From Blastococcus sp. (GTDB lineage: Bacteria; Actinomycetota; Actinomycetes; Mycobacteriales; Geodermatophilaceae): a stretch of 36,711 bases of DNA. Positions within the stretch are counted from its first letter, which is position 1. Each line of letters begins with the position of its first letter. The notes under the pieces are model-generated. The model did not search any database. It saw nothing but the letters and a program-made list of their open reading frames with translations, and was not told the DNA's origin. The position numbers and the translations under genes were made by a program. Positions 15,730 to 23,834 of the stretch are shown here, in pieces. The stretch spans positions 1 through 36,711 of the forward strand of contig JAODNN010000133.1 of the NCBI GenBank assembly GCA_025465355.1. Reading direction: 5' to 3'.

Positions 15730-16611
15730 TCAGCGGGCGTAGGAGCCGGTCTGCAGGTCCTCGCTCAGCGAGGGGCCGGTCGGCACCCAGCCGAGCTGGG
15801 AGCGGGCGCGGTCTCCGGAGGCCTGCTGGTCGAGGCCCAGGGCGCCCGCCAGCGGACCCAGCCGGGCCTCCGTCTCCTCGATCGAGCTGCCGACCACCCG
15901 GCCCTCACCGCCGGCACCGCGGTCGGCCGCGATCCCCAGCTCGCGCACCGTCGGGTTCGAGCCGCTGACCCCCAGGAAGTACGACCCGGGCTCGGCGCCT
16001 GCCAGCGCCAGGGCGTAGAGCCTGCCGAGGTCGTCGGCGTGCACCGTGGTCCAGTGCTGGTCGCCGCTGCCGGGCAGGACGAGTGCGCCGTCGTCGGTGC
16101 GCGGTCCGGAACGGAGGAGGGTGGGCAGCCCCCTGCCGCTGCCGTGCACGATCCCGGGAGCGATGACCACGCTGCGGATGCCGTCGGCCGCAGCGGCGCG
16201 CACTCGTGCGTCCAGCGGCAGCCGCCAGGCGGTCAGCTGCGGCGGGTCCAGCGGGCTGTCCTCGTCGACGACGCCGCTGCCGTGGGCCCAGACACCGCTG
16301 GTGTGGACGTAGGGCTTGCCGGTGCCGGCCAGTGCGGGCAGGACGGCGTCGAGCAGCGCGGCGTCCGTCTGGGCGTCCGTGCCGTCACTCTGCGCGGCGG
16401 TGTGAATGACTCCGTCGGCGTCGCGCGCGGCGGCGGCCAGGCCGGCCGGGTCGGTGAGGTCCCCGCGGACGACCTGGGCGCCGGCTCGTTCGAGAGCCTG
16501 CGCGGAATCGTCGCTGCGGGCGAGCGCGGACACGGTGTGCCCGTCGGCGAGGAGGGCGCGCAGCACGCCGCTTCCGACGAGGCCGGTGCCACCGGTGAGG
16601 AAAACATTCAT
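15730..16611 (-). CDS. NAD(P)-dependent epimerase/dehydratase family (atypical SDR)
   Basis: 293-aa extended/atypical short-chain dehydrogenase. The N-terminal dinucleotide motif is GGTGLVG (residues 7-13) after MNVFLT, followed by VRGDLTDPAGLAAAARDADG and VIHTAAQ. The usual Tyr-x-x-x-Lys catalytic pair is not evident; the equivalent region reads TSGVWAHGSG and later WRLPLDARV, so this is probably an atypical SDR that binds NAD(P) with an uncertain reaction. HWTTVHADDLGRLYALAL is the conserved C-terminal-domain motif. It is divergent from the acyl-CoA dehydrogenase gene, with 165 bp between them holding both promoters but no clear elements. Confidence 0.85.
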   Translation of the reverse strand: MNVFLTGGTGLVGSGVLRALLADGHTVSALARSDDSAQALERAGAQVVRGDLTDPAGLAAAARDADGVIHTAAQSDGTDAQTDAALLDAVLPALAGTGKPYVHTSGVWAHGSGVVDEDSPLDPPQLTAWRLPLDARVRAAAADGIRSVVIAPGIVHGSGRGLPTLLRSGPRTDDGALVLPGSGDQHWTTVHADDLGRLYALALAGAEPGSYFLGVSGSNPTVRELGIAADRGAGGEGRVVGSSIEETEARLGPLAGALGLDQQASGDRARSQLGWVPTGPSLSEDLQTGSYAR

Positions 16612-16776
16612 ATCGCGTCAAGTCGTCGCCGTCGCGCCCGATTCCCGGCCGGCCGGCCGACGAAGGCGCGGGGTGAGGCTGCTCACGATCACGGGTGGCC
16701 GCGGCATGCGGGGGGAACGTCTTCCCGCCAAGGTGTACCTGATCATCCGCCCGACGCGAGTGGAGAACGCCCGACG

Positions 16777-18036
16777 ATGACGTCGAACGACAGCGCCACC
16801 GAGACCGAGACCTGGCAGCCGAAGCCGCCCGAGCTGCTGCCCCCCTGGCACACGCCCGAGCGGGAGAAGCTCCAGGAGCAGGCCCGCCGGTTCGCGATGG
16901 ACGAGGTGCTACCGGTCGCCAACGAGCTCGACCCGCAGAAGGGGGAGATCCCGGCATCGCTGCTGTCGCGGTTGGCCGAGCTCGGCTACTTCGGCATCAC
17001 CGTGCCGGAGGAGAACGGCGGGCTGGGGCTCGGGGTCTTCGAGTACTGCATGGTCTCCGAGGAGCTGGCGCGTGCCTGGATGAGCACCGCCAGCATCCTG
17101 GCCCGGTCGCAGGGCCTGGGGACGGCGGTGGCCGACGACGTCCGCCGCAACGAGCTGCTCGGGCGCAGCGCGCGCGGCGAGTGGATCGGTGCCATCGCGC
17201 TCTCCGAACCCGACGCCGGCTCGGACCTCGCCGGCGTCTCCACCCGCGCCGTCCTCGAGGGCGAGGAGTGGGTGGTCACCGGCCGCAAGCGCTGGTGCGG
17301 CAACGCGAAGGCCGCCGACTTCATCCAGGTGCTCGTCCGTGAGCGTGATCCGGAGCCGGGAGAGTCACGCTCCAAGGGCCTGGTCAACCTGCTGCTGGAG
17401 AAGAAGCGCGGCGAGTTCCCCGCGGGGCTCACCGGCTACCCGATCGACAAGGTCGGGTACCACGGCTTCCTCACCTGGGACCTCACGTTCGACGGCGTCC
17501 GCATCCCGGCCGGCAATGTCATCGACGCGGCCGCGGCCAGCGACGAGGAGGGCGACGCGGCCAAGCGGGCCGGTTTCGCCGAAGCGCAGAAGTTCCTCAA
17601 CACCGCCCGCGTGCACACCGCCGCCCGGGCGGTCGGGCTCGCCCGTGCCGCGCTCGAGGACTCGGTGCTCTACCTGCAGGAGCGCGAGCAGTTCGGCCAC
17701 CCGATCGGCGACTTCCAGGCGCTGCGCTTCGCCGTTGCCGACATGGCCGCCCAGATCGAGCAGTCCCGGGCCTTCTACCGCCAGGTGGCGCACCTGCTCG
17801 ACCTCGGCCTGCCCTGCGAGAAGGAGGCATCGATGGTCAAGCTCGAGGCCACCGAGATGTCGGTGCGGGTGACCAACCAGGCCATGCAGCTGCACGGCGG
17901 GAACGGCTACACCACAGAACGCCAGGTGGAGCGGCACTGGCGTGACGCCCGGCTGACCACGATCTTCGAGGGCACCAGCGAGATCCAGAAGCGGATCATC
18001 AGCGACCGCCTGCTCCCCCGCAGCCCGCTCAGCTGA
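16777..18036 (+). CDS. acyl-CoA dehydrogenase
   Basis: 419-aa FAD enzyme of the acyl-CoA dehydrogenase family. The N-terminal helical domain (residues 25-140) contains FGITVPEENGGLGLG; the beta domain has IALSEPDAGSDLAGVSTRA and VTGRKRWCGNAKAAD; the C-terminal domain has ALEDSVLYLQEREQFGHPIG, QLHGGNGYTTERQVERHWRD and FEGTSEIQKRIISDRLL. E398 in FEGTSEIQ is at the catalytic-base position. It introduces a double bond into an acyl-CoA, passing electrons to ETF. The chain specificity is unknown. The ATG at MTSNDSATET follows a weak GGAG. A short frame upstream ends with an ATGA overlap on this start but is not convincing. A short hairpin (18044-18059) follows the stop. Confidence 0.95.
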   Translation: MTSNDSATETETWQPKPPELLPPWHTPEREKLQEQARRFAMDEVLPVANELDPQKGEIPASLLSRLAELGYFGITVPEENGGLGLGVFEYCMVSEELARAWMSTASILARSQGLGTAVADDVRRNELLGRSARGEWIGAIALSEPDAGSDLAGVSTRAVLEGEEWVVTGRKRWCGNAKAADFIQVLVRERDPEPGESRSKGLVNLLLEKKRGEFPAGLTGYPIDKVGYHGFLTWDLTFDGVRIPAGNVIDAAAASDEEGDAAKRAGFAEAQKFLNTARVHTAARAVGLARAALEDSVLYLQEREQFGHPIGDFQALRFAVADMAAQIEQSRAFYRQVAHLLDLGLPCEKEASMVKLEATEMSVRVTNQAMQLHGGNGYTTERQVERHWRDARLTTIFEGTSEIQKRIISDRLLPRSPLS

Positions 18037-18118
18037 CCGCGGACCGGCTGCACAGCCGGATGACAGGAACCGGAGGAATGCTGTCCTGCATCTCGTGCGG
18101 ACGTGGAGGAGCACCGTC

Positions 18119-18589
18119 ATGACCCCCTTCCCTCAGGCCGACATCCGTGGTTCGGCGGAGCCGCCGCAGGAACCGGCCGCCGGGATGCGTGCCTCGGACG
18201 CCGACCGCGAGGCGGTGGTCGCGCTGCTGCACGACGCTGTGGGGCGAGGACTGCTGACCGTGGAAGAGGGCAACGAACGGGTCGCCGCGGCGTACGGGGC
18301 CCGGTTCGTGAAAGACCTGCCGCCGCTGACCGCTGATCTCCCACCCGCGCCCGCGAAGGCTCCGGTCGCCCCCGGGTGGCGTGCCCTGGCGGTGCTCGCG
18401 TGGCTCCAGCTCCGTACCGCGCTGGCCGGCCTCTCCTGGCGCGGCGTCCGCGCGCGGCCCCGGTTGGTCCTGGCGGTGGTCGCACTGCTGGCCGTGCTGT
18501 CCCTGGGTGCCGCCACGACGGGTGAGCTGGTCGGCGGCGGGCACCACCGCGCGCACCTCGAGCACGCCGACCACTTCGGCCCCCGCTGA
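18119..18589 (+). CDS. DUF1707 domain membrane protein
   Basis: 156-aa protein. The DUF1707 (SHOCT-like) domain spans about residues 22-75 with the hallmark MRASDADREAVVALLHDAV, then GRGLLTVEEGNERVAAAYGA and the FVKDLPPLTADLP end. One transmembrane helix follows (about residues 119-140, RLVLAVVALLAVLSLGAATT), and the tail is His-rich (GGGHHRAHLEHADHF). The domain is frequent in actinobacterial membrane proteins, thought to mediate assembly or regulation, with no enzymatic role. The ATG at 18119 has GGAGGAG upstream and was preferred over an earlier in-frame start. It is convergent with the GH13 gene. Confidence 0.88.
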   Translation: MTPFPQADIRGSAEPPQEPAAGMRASDADREAVVALLHDAVGRGLLTVEEGNERVAAAYGARFVKDLPPLTADLPPAPAKAPVAPGWRALAVLAWLQLRTALAGLSWRGVRARPRLVLAVVALLAVLSLGAATTGELVGGGHHRAHLEHADHFGPR

Positions 18590-18594
18590 GGGTC

Positions 18595-18645
18595 CGCGGG
18601 TGGGCGCTGGACGTCGTCCGCCTCAGGCGGACCGGAGCACCCGCG
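18595..18645. terminator. nested bidirectional terminator between convergent genes
   Basis: An outer 8-bp stem CGCGGGTG (18595-18602) / CACCCGCG (18638-18645) encloses a perfect 7-bp hairpin GTCCGCC-TCA-GGCGGAC (18616-18632). The inner hairpin contains the GH13 stop codon. Both convergent genes (DUF1707 and GH13) could end here. Confidence 0.55.
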
Positions 18646-20374
18646 CCTCCCAGGGGCCGAGGACGGCGGGGTCGGCCGACGGCAGGTTGCCGAGCACCAG
18701 CTCGGCGTCGATCGCCTCGGGCAGGAGAGTGGCCAGCGGCTGCCGTGTCCGGCTCATGTTGCAGACGACGAGCAGCGTCTCGCCGTCCAGGGAGCGGGTG
18801 AACGCGTAGACCTCGTCGTGTTCGGGCAGCAGCATCGTGAAGTCGCCCAGCGCGACCACCGGGTTCTCGTGCCGCAGCGCGATCAGCCGGCGGTAGTGCG
18901 CGAGCACGGAGTGGGGGTCGGCGCGCTGGGCCGCGGCGTTCCATTCGGTGTGATCCGGGTTGACCGCCAGCCACGGCTTCCCGGTGCTGAACCCGGCCGA
19001 CGGCGACCCGTCCCACTGCACCGGCGTCCGGGCGTTGTCCCTGCTCATCCGGCGCAGCACCGCCAGCACCTCGGCGGGATCCTCGCCCGCGACCATCGCG
19101 CCGGCGAAGTGGTTGAGCGACTCGACGTCCCGGAACTCGTCGATCCCGGCGAACGGATAGTTCGCCATGCCGAGCTCCTCGCCCTGGTAGACGTACGGCG
19201 TCCCGCGGTGCAGGTGCAGCAGCGTGGCCAGGCAGGTGGCCGAGTCGCGGCGGAACTCCGGGCTGTCGTCGCCGAACCGGGAGACGGCGCGCGGCTGGTC
19301 GTGGTTGTCCCAGTAGAGGGAGTTCCAGCCGACGTCGGCCAGCGCCGCCTGCCACCGCCCGAACGAGGCCTTCAGGTCGCGCATCCGCAGCGGCACCGGC
19401 CGCCACTTGCTGCCGTCGAAGTCCAGCCCCACATGCTCGAACTGGAACACCATGTCCACCTCGGCGCGGGCCGGATCGGTGAACAGCCGGGCCTGCTCGA
19501 CCGTCACGCCCGGCATCTCGCCCACCGTGAGCAGGGCCTTGTCTCCATCTGCCCGGCCTCCAACTGCCCGGCCTCCGACGGCATGGCCCCGACCGGCGAA
19601 CACCTCGCGATGCATCTCCTGCAGGAACTCGTGGATCCGAGGGCCGCACAGATACGACGCCGATCCATCGCCGAGCGCCGAGCCCGGCAGTGGCGGTCCG
19701 TCGTGGAGGGATCCGTCCGGGGCGACGTCCTTGGAGATCATGTTGATGACGTCCATGCGGAAGCCGTCGACCCCGCGGTCGAGCCACCACCGCATCATCG
19801 CGTAGACCGCGTCGCGGACCTCGGGGTTCTCCCAGTTCAGGTCGGGCTGCTTGCGGTCGAACAGGTGCAGGAAGTACTCGCCGGAGGCCTCGTCCAGCTC
19901 CCAGACGGAGCCGGAGAAGAACGACTGCCAGTTGGTCGGCTCCGCGCCAGGATCTCCGGCGGCCAGGCCCGCGCGCGGCGGCCGCCACCAGTACCAGTCC
20001 CGTTTCGCGGAGGTGCGCGACGCCCTGCTCTCCAGGAACCACGGGTGCTCGTCGCTGGTGTGGTTGACCACCAGGTCCATCACCAGCCGCATCCCGCGAC
20101 GGTGCAGCGCCTCGATCAGCTCGTCGAGCTGGGCCGGCGTGCCGAAGAGCGGGTCGATGCCCTGGTAGTCGCTGATGTCGTAGCCGTTGTCGGCCTGCGG
20201 TGAGGGGTACACGGGCGAGAGCCACACGACGTCGACGCCGAGGTCGGTCAGGTGGTCCAGTCGCTGCAGGATGCCGCCGAGGTCGCCGATCCCGTCGCCG
20301 TCGGAGTCCTGGAACGAACGCGGATAGACCTGGTAGACGACGGCGCTGGTCCACCATGGCGCCTGCTGGGACAT
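18623..20374 (-). CDS. GH13 alpha-glucosidase (oligo-1,6-glucosidase type)
   Basis: 583-aa cytoplasmic glycoside hydrolase of family 13. Region I is MDLVVNHTSDEHPWF (near residue 99). Nucleophile D208 is in GVDGFRMDVINM, acid/base E286 is in LLTVGEMPGV, and transition-state stabiliser D359 is in YWDNHDQPR. The N-terminus APWWTSAVVYQVYPRSF and the C-terminal beta domain are complete. These features fit enzymes that release glucose from the non-reducing ends of short alpha-glucosides. A Gly/Ala-rich insertion with a duplicated AVGGR unit sits just before E286. The ATG follows a TACCTT box by 7 nt, so a leaderless transcript is likely. No transporter or regulator for sugars lies next to it. Confidence 0.93.
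   Translation of the reverse strand: MSQQAPWWTSAVVYQVYPRSFQDSDGDGIGDLGGILQRLDHLTDLGVDVVWLSPVYPSPQADNGYDISDYQGIDPLFGTPAQLDELIEALHRRGMRLVMDLVVNHTSDEHPWFLESRASRTSAKRDWYWWRPPRAGLAAGDPGAEPTNWQSFFSGSVWELDEASGEYFLHLFDRKQPDLNWENPEVRDAVYAMMRWWLDRGVDGFRMDVINMISKDVAPDGSLHDGPPLPGSALGDGSASYLCGPRIHEFLQEMHREVFAGRGHAVGGRAVGGRADGDKALLTVGEMPGVTVEQARLFTDPARAEVDMVFQFEHVGLDFDGSKWRPVPLRMRDLKASFGRWQAALADVGWNSLYWDNHDQPRAVSRFGDDSPEFRRDSATCLATLLHLHRGTPYVYQGEELGMANYPFAGIDEFRDVESLNHFAGAMVAGEDPAEVLAVLRRMSRDNARTPVQWDGSPSAGFSTGKPWLAVNPDHTEWNAAAQRADPHSVLAHYRRLIALRHENPVVALGDFTMLLPEHDEVYAFTRSLDGETLLVVCNMSRTRQPLATLLPEAIDAELVLGNLPSADPAVLGPWEARVLRSA
19549..19576. repeat. short in-frame tandem repeat inside the GH13 gene
   Basis: CTGCCCGGCCTCC occurs at 19549-19561 and again at 19564-19576, a 15-bp period that duplicates five codons (AVGGR AVGGR on the minus strand) in the loop before the catalytic glutamate. 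Confidence 0.7.
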
Positions 20375-20381
20375 GGGTCGG

Positions 20382-20387
20382 AAGGTA
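20382..20387 (-). promoter_or_regulatory. leaderless -10 box for the GH13 gene
   Basis: Minus-strand TACCTT (TANNNT) ends 7 nt before the ATG at 20374, and there is no Shine-Dalgarno sequence in that interval. No convincing -35 is seen. Confidence 0.4.
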
Positions 20388-20557
20388 TCGGGCCCGCCCA
20401 GTTGCACCCGTATCCACCTCCCGAGGGCGAGGAGGCGTGGACATCTGCACAACGGGGGCGCACGGGTGGTCCGGCAGGTCAGCGGGGCCGCTGCTTGGAT
20501 GGGGGTCGCGTGGATGCGCTGGCGCCCGGGACCGCCCCGAGCGCAGGAGGGAGAACC

Positions 20558-20935
20558 GTGGACGAGCTGAGCCGACCGGACGTCGAGCCGCCCACCGGGC
20601 CGGCGCCGGACGACCTCGTGATCGAGGACCTCGTCATCGGTGACGGCCCCGAGGCCACCCCGGGGAGCCTGGTGAGCGCGCACTACGTCGGCGTCACCCA
20701 CGACGCCGGTGAGCAGTTCGACGCCTCGTGGGACCGCGGGGACCCGCTGGAGTTCCGGCTGGGTGTCGGCATGGTCATCCAGGGCTGGGACGAGGGCATC
20801 GCCGGGATGAAGGTCGGGGGCCGGCGCCGGTTGACGATCCCTGCCCACAAGGCCTACGGCGACCGCGGGGCGGGCGGGGTCATCAAGCCCGGCGCGACGC
20901 TGGTATTCGTGGTGGACCTCGTCGGCGTGCGGTGA
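20558..20935 (+). CDS. FKBP-type peptidyl-prolyl cis-trans isomerase
   Basis: 125-aa single-domain FKBP. The fold is evident from LVIEDLVIGDGPEATPGSLV, AHYVGVTHDAGEQFDASWDR, LGVGMVIQGWDEGIAGMKVG then GRRRLTIPAHKAYGDRGAGG, and the final strand GATLVFVVDLVGV. Active-site aromatics and the Asp of FDASW are in place. It catalyses proline isomerisation during protein folding in the cytoplasm; no signal peptide is seen. The GTG start has a strong AGGAGGG (20545-20551) six bases upstream, which decides it over the much longer upstream frame. A 72-bp inverted-repeat element begins 8 bp after the stop. Confidence 0.95.
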   Translation: MDELSRPDVEPPTGPAPDDLVIEDLVIGDGPEATPGSLVSAHYVGVTHDAGEQFDASWDRGDPLEFRLGVGMVIQGWDEGIAGMKVGGRRRLTIPAHKAYGDRGAGGVIKPGATLVFVVDLVGVR

Positions 20936-20942
20936 TTCCGCA

Positions 20943-21014
20943 GTTGATCATCGTCTGTACGGACCCGATACGGCCGACGCGCCGACGGGTGGGGACATGT
21001 AGCCGATGATCAAC
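20943..21014. repeat. 72-bp element with perfect 11-bp inverted ends
   Basis: GTTGATCATCG (20943-20953) and CGATGATCAAC (21004-21014) are exact reverse complements flanking 50 bp that can itself partly fold (GGACCC/GGGT...). It fills most of the gap between the FKBP and CDF genes. It could be the FKBP terminator, a dispersed REP-like element or an operator pair. Only one copy is present in the window. Confidence 0.65.
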
Positions 21015-21071
21015 AAGGTGACCCGGCCGGGCTGGGCATAGCCGCGGCTTCCCCGGGGCACCGGTGTCGGC

Positions 21072-22094
21072 ATGAGCGACCTGGTACGGAGCGCGGATGC
21101 CACCCCCGCCGAGAACGCCGGTGCGCCCGCCGGGGCGCAGGAATCGGGCGGCGAATCGGCGGGCACGGTCATCGTCGCCGGGCTGGTCAACCTCGGCATC
21201 GCGGCGGCGAAGTTCGCTGCCGGCCTGATCAGCCACTCGTCGGCGATGCTCTCCGAGGCGGCGCACTCGGTCGCCGACACGGTCACCGAGGTCTTCCTCT
21301 TCGTGGCGCTCAAGCGCGGGGAGCAGCCTCCGGACGAGAAGCATCCCTTCGGCTACGGCCGGGAGACCTATTTCTGGGCGTTCATCGCCTCGTTGACGAC
21401 GTTCCTCGTCGGCGCGGGCTTCTCGATCTTCCAGGGCGTCACGACGATCGTGCACCGCACGGCGGGTGGCCCCCCGCTCGTCTCCTACATCGTCCTGGCC
21501 GTCTCGTTCGTGCTCGAGGGGGTCTCGTTCCTCAAGGCGGTCGGGCAGGTGCGCGGCGCCGCCCGCCGGTGGAAGGTCAGCCCCGGCCGCTACCTGGCGT
21601 CGACCACGGACACCACGGTCAAGGCGGTCACCTTCGAGGACGCCGCGGCGATGGTCGGCATCGTGCTCGCCGCCCTGGGGCTGCTCCTCGAGCAGCTGAC
21701 CGGCGATCCGCTCTGGGACGGCGTGTCCGCGCTGCTGATCGGCGTCCTGCTGATCGTCGTCGCGTACATCCTGGCCCGGGCGAACATGTCGCTCCTCATC
21801 GGCCAATCGGCGTCGCCGCAGATCGAACAGGAGTTGCGCGACGAGATCGCCGCCCTGCCCCACGTCGACGGCGTGCCGCTGCTGCTCACCTCGGTGATCG
21901 GCCCCGGGAAGATCCTCGTCGCCGCCAAGGTCGACTTCGACGACGGCTCGACCGTTGCCGACATCGAGGCCGTCGCGGACGAGGCCGAGCGGCGGCTGGT
22001 CGCCAGGCACGAAGGTGTCCGCTACGTCTTCCTCGACCCGACCGCCGGTGACGGGCGCGCCCGCGCCCAGGCACACCGCCCCACACAAGGTTGA
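21072..22094 (+). CDS. cation diffusion facilitator (CDF) transporter
   Basis: 340-aa inner-membrane metal/proton antiporter. Six transmembrane helices lie between about residues 31 and 235. TM2 carries the metal site H65-x3-D69 (MLSEAAHSVADT). The TM5 region reads TFEDAAAMVG, the form seen in the SLC30A9-like branch rather than the classical H-x3-D of zinc exporters. HPFGYGRETYFW after TM2 is the expected cytosolic loop, and the C-terminal dimerisation domain (PHVDGVPLLLTSVIGPGKIL onward) is present. It probably exports Zn, Mn or Fe; the metal is not certain. The start codon has no obvious Shine-Dalgarno sequence. Confidence 0.93.
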   Translation: MSDLVRSADATPAENAGAPAGAQESGGESAGTVIVAGLVNLGIAAAKFAAGLISHSSAMLSEAAHSVADTVTEVFLFVALKRGEQPPDEKHPFGYGRETYFWAFIASLTTFLVGAGFSIFQGVTTIVHRTAGGPPLVSYIVLAVSFVLEGVSFLKAVGQVRGAARRWKVSPGRYLASTTDTTVKAVTFEDAAAMVGIVLAALGLLLEQLTGDPLWDGVSALLIGVLLIVVAYILARANMSLLIGQSASPQIEQELRDEIAALPHVDGVPLLLTSVIGPGKILVAAKVDFDDGSTVADIEAVADEAERRLVARHEGVRYVFLDPTAGDGRARAQAHRPTQG

Positions 22095-22137
22095 ACGCGC
22101 AAGGAATCGTGGTCACGGCGACCGTGTTGAGCCGGGC

Positions 22138-22830
22138 ATGCAGGTAGAGATCTGGTCAGATGTCGTGTGTCCGTGGTGCTACATCGGCAAGCGCCGGCTG
22201 GAGAGCGCCCTCGAGCAGTTCCCGCACCGGGATCAGGTCGAGATCGTGTGGCGGTCCTTCCAGCTCGACCCGAGCATCCCGGAGGGGGAGACGCACGCGA
22301 CGTTGCCGGCCCTGGCAGCCAAGTACGGCCGCAGCGTCGAGGAGATGGGGGCCAACATGGCCCATGTGGAGGAGTTGGCCGCCGGTGAGGGGCTGCAGTA
22401 CCACCTCGCGGACGGCGTCAGCGGGAACACCCTGCGGGCGCACGAGCTGCTGCACCTGGCTGCCGAGCGCGACCTCGGGCCGCAGATGAAGGAGCGACTC
22501 CTGCACGCCTACTTCGAGGAGCAGCGTTCGGTCTTCGACATCGACTCGCTCGTGCCGCTGGCCGTGGAGGTCGGTCTCGACGAGGGCGAGGTGCGCGAGG
22601 CCCTGGCCGACCGGCGCTACCTCGCCGCCGTCCACCAGGACGCCGCGACCGCGCAGGCCCTCGGTGCCACGGGTGTCCCGTTCTTCGTCGTCGACCGGAA
22701 GTACGGCGCCGCGGGTGCCCAGCCGGCCGAGCTGTTGCTCCAGATCCTGGAGCGGGCCTGGACGGACGCGAACCCGCTGGTCACCGTTCCGGCCGCGGAA
22801 GGCTGCACCGACGACAGCTGCGCGGTCTAG
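22138..22830 (+). CDS. DsbA family oxidoreductase, FrnE-like
   Basis: 230-aa cytoplasmic thioredoxin-fold protein of the DsbA/FrnE family. The active site C11-P-W-C14 follows MQVEIWSDVV. The inserted helical domain (about residues 60-155) and the cis-proline loop GATGVPFFVVDRKYGAAGAQ are present. The C-terminus ends with a CTDDSC motif, a two-cysteine tail common in actinobacterial FrnE proteins that may be a second redox site. No signal peptide is seen, so it acts inside the cell, possibly as an oxidative-stress disulfide isomerase (FrnE role in Deinococcus; inference here). The 3' end overlaps the convergent nitronate monooxygenase gene by 4 bp. Confidence 0.93.
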   Translation: MQVEIWSDVVCPWCYIGKRRLESALEQFPHRDQVEIVWRSFQLDPSIPEGETHATLPALAAKYGRSVEEMGANMAHVEELAAGEGLQYHLADGVSGNTLRAHELLHLAAERDLGPQMKERLLHAYFEEQRSVFDIDSLVPLAVEVGLDEGEVREALADRRYLAAVHQDAATAQALGATGVPFFVVDRKYGAAGAQPAELLLQILERAWTDANPLVTVPAAEGCTDDSCAV

Positions 22831-23792
22831 CTGCCGACCAGGCGCGCGGCGGCCCGCAGTGCCTTCTCGGCCTCGGCGTCCAGCTCCCGGACGACGTCCG
22901 TAGCGGACCGCTCCGTCACGAGCAGGCCCACCGACTCCCCGGCGTAGACCGGCGCGTGCTCCAGGTCGCCGGTGCGCAGGGCCTCGGCGACCCGCCTGGA
23001 GGAGATGAGGTCGTGGGACAGGTCCTCCTCCCGGCCGTGCCAGGTCCGGCTGAACTCGTTGGCCAGCGCGCGGCCGGGCCAGCGCTCGGGCCACGCCAGC
23101 CGCTGTGCGACGTCGAACGCGCGGGTGAGGACGGTGCCGTCCCCGCCGGCGGCGCGGACGCGTGCCCGCGCGGCCGGTGAGTTCAGCGCCTCCGGGGAGG
23201 ACAGCAGCGGCGTCCCTATCCAGACCCCCGCGGCGCCGGCGACCAGCGCGCCGGCCATGCCACGGCCGGTGGCGATGCCGCCCGCGGCGACCACCGGCCG
23301 GTCGGTCAGCGTCACCGCCTCCTGGAGCAGCGGGAGCATGGCCCGCCGGCCGGTGTGCCCACCCGCCTCCGTGCCCTGGACGACGATGACGTCGACCGCG
23401 GCCTCCTCGGCCCGCCGGATGTCGTCGGTCGTGTTGACCTGGGCCGCGACGGCGATTCCGGCGTCGTGCAGCGGGCCGACGTACGGGGCCGGGTTCCCGA
23501 AGGACACCGAGACGAGTGACGGCGCCGCGGCAATGGTCGCCTCCAGCAGGTCGGGCCGGTCGTCGAGGACCCACACCATCAGCCCTACCCCGAACGGCAG
23601 CTCGGACTCGGCGGCGATCGCGCACTGCTCGGTCACGAAGCCCGCCGTCGCGGTGCCACTGACGCCGATCATCCCGAGTCCACCGCCGAGCGAGACGGCT
23701 CGGGCGAGCGCCCCGCCGGCGACCCCGGCCATCGGCGCCCCGATGATGGGCGTGGTCAGGTCGAACCAGCGGGTCAGCGGGGTGCGGATCAC
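22827..23792 (-). CDS. nitronate monooxygenase family protein
   Basis: 321-aa FMN-dependent TIM-barrel enzyme of the nitronate monooxygenase/2-nitropropane dioxygenase family. The N-terminal TTPIIGAPMAGVAGGALA, the FMN-binding VVQGTEAGGHTGRR with H146, and PVVAAGGIATGRGMAGALVA are diagnostic. It oxidises alkyl nitronates (including toxic 3-nitropropionate) to carbonyl compounds and nitrite, although some members are enoyl reductase-like. The GTG start is 42 bp downstream of the small helical-protein gene on the same strand, so they may be co-transcribed. Family assignment is firm; the substrate is inferred. Confidence 0.9.
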   Translation of the reverse strand: MIRTPLTRWFDLTTPIIGAPMAGVAGGALARAVSLGGGLGMIGVSGTATAGFVTEQCAIAAESELPFGVGLMVWVLDDRPDLLEATIAAAPSLVSVSFGNPAPYVGPLHDAGIAVAAQVNTTDDIRRAEEAAVDVIVVQGTEAGGHTGRRAMLPLLQEAVTLTDRPVVAAGGIATGRGMAGALVAGAAGVWIGTPLLSSPEALNSPAARARVRAAGGDGTVLTRAFDVAQRLAWPERWPGRALANEFSRTWHGREEDLSHDLISSRRVAEALRTGDLEHAPVYAGESVGLLVTERSATDVVRELDAEAEKALRAAARLVGS

Positions 23793-23834
23793 GGGCTCAT
23801 CGTGCCGCCCCGGCAGCGGCGCCGCAGGTAAGGG

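Noticed and set aside
16706-16780. 24-codon frame whose stop overlaps the acyl-CoA dehydrogenase ATG as ATGA
   Set aside because: No ribosome-binding site or promoter fits it, and the sequence lacks any leader-peptide signature; the overlap may be chance.
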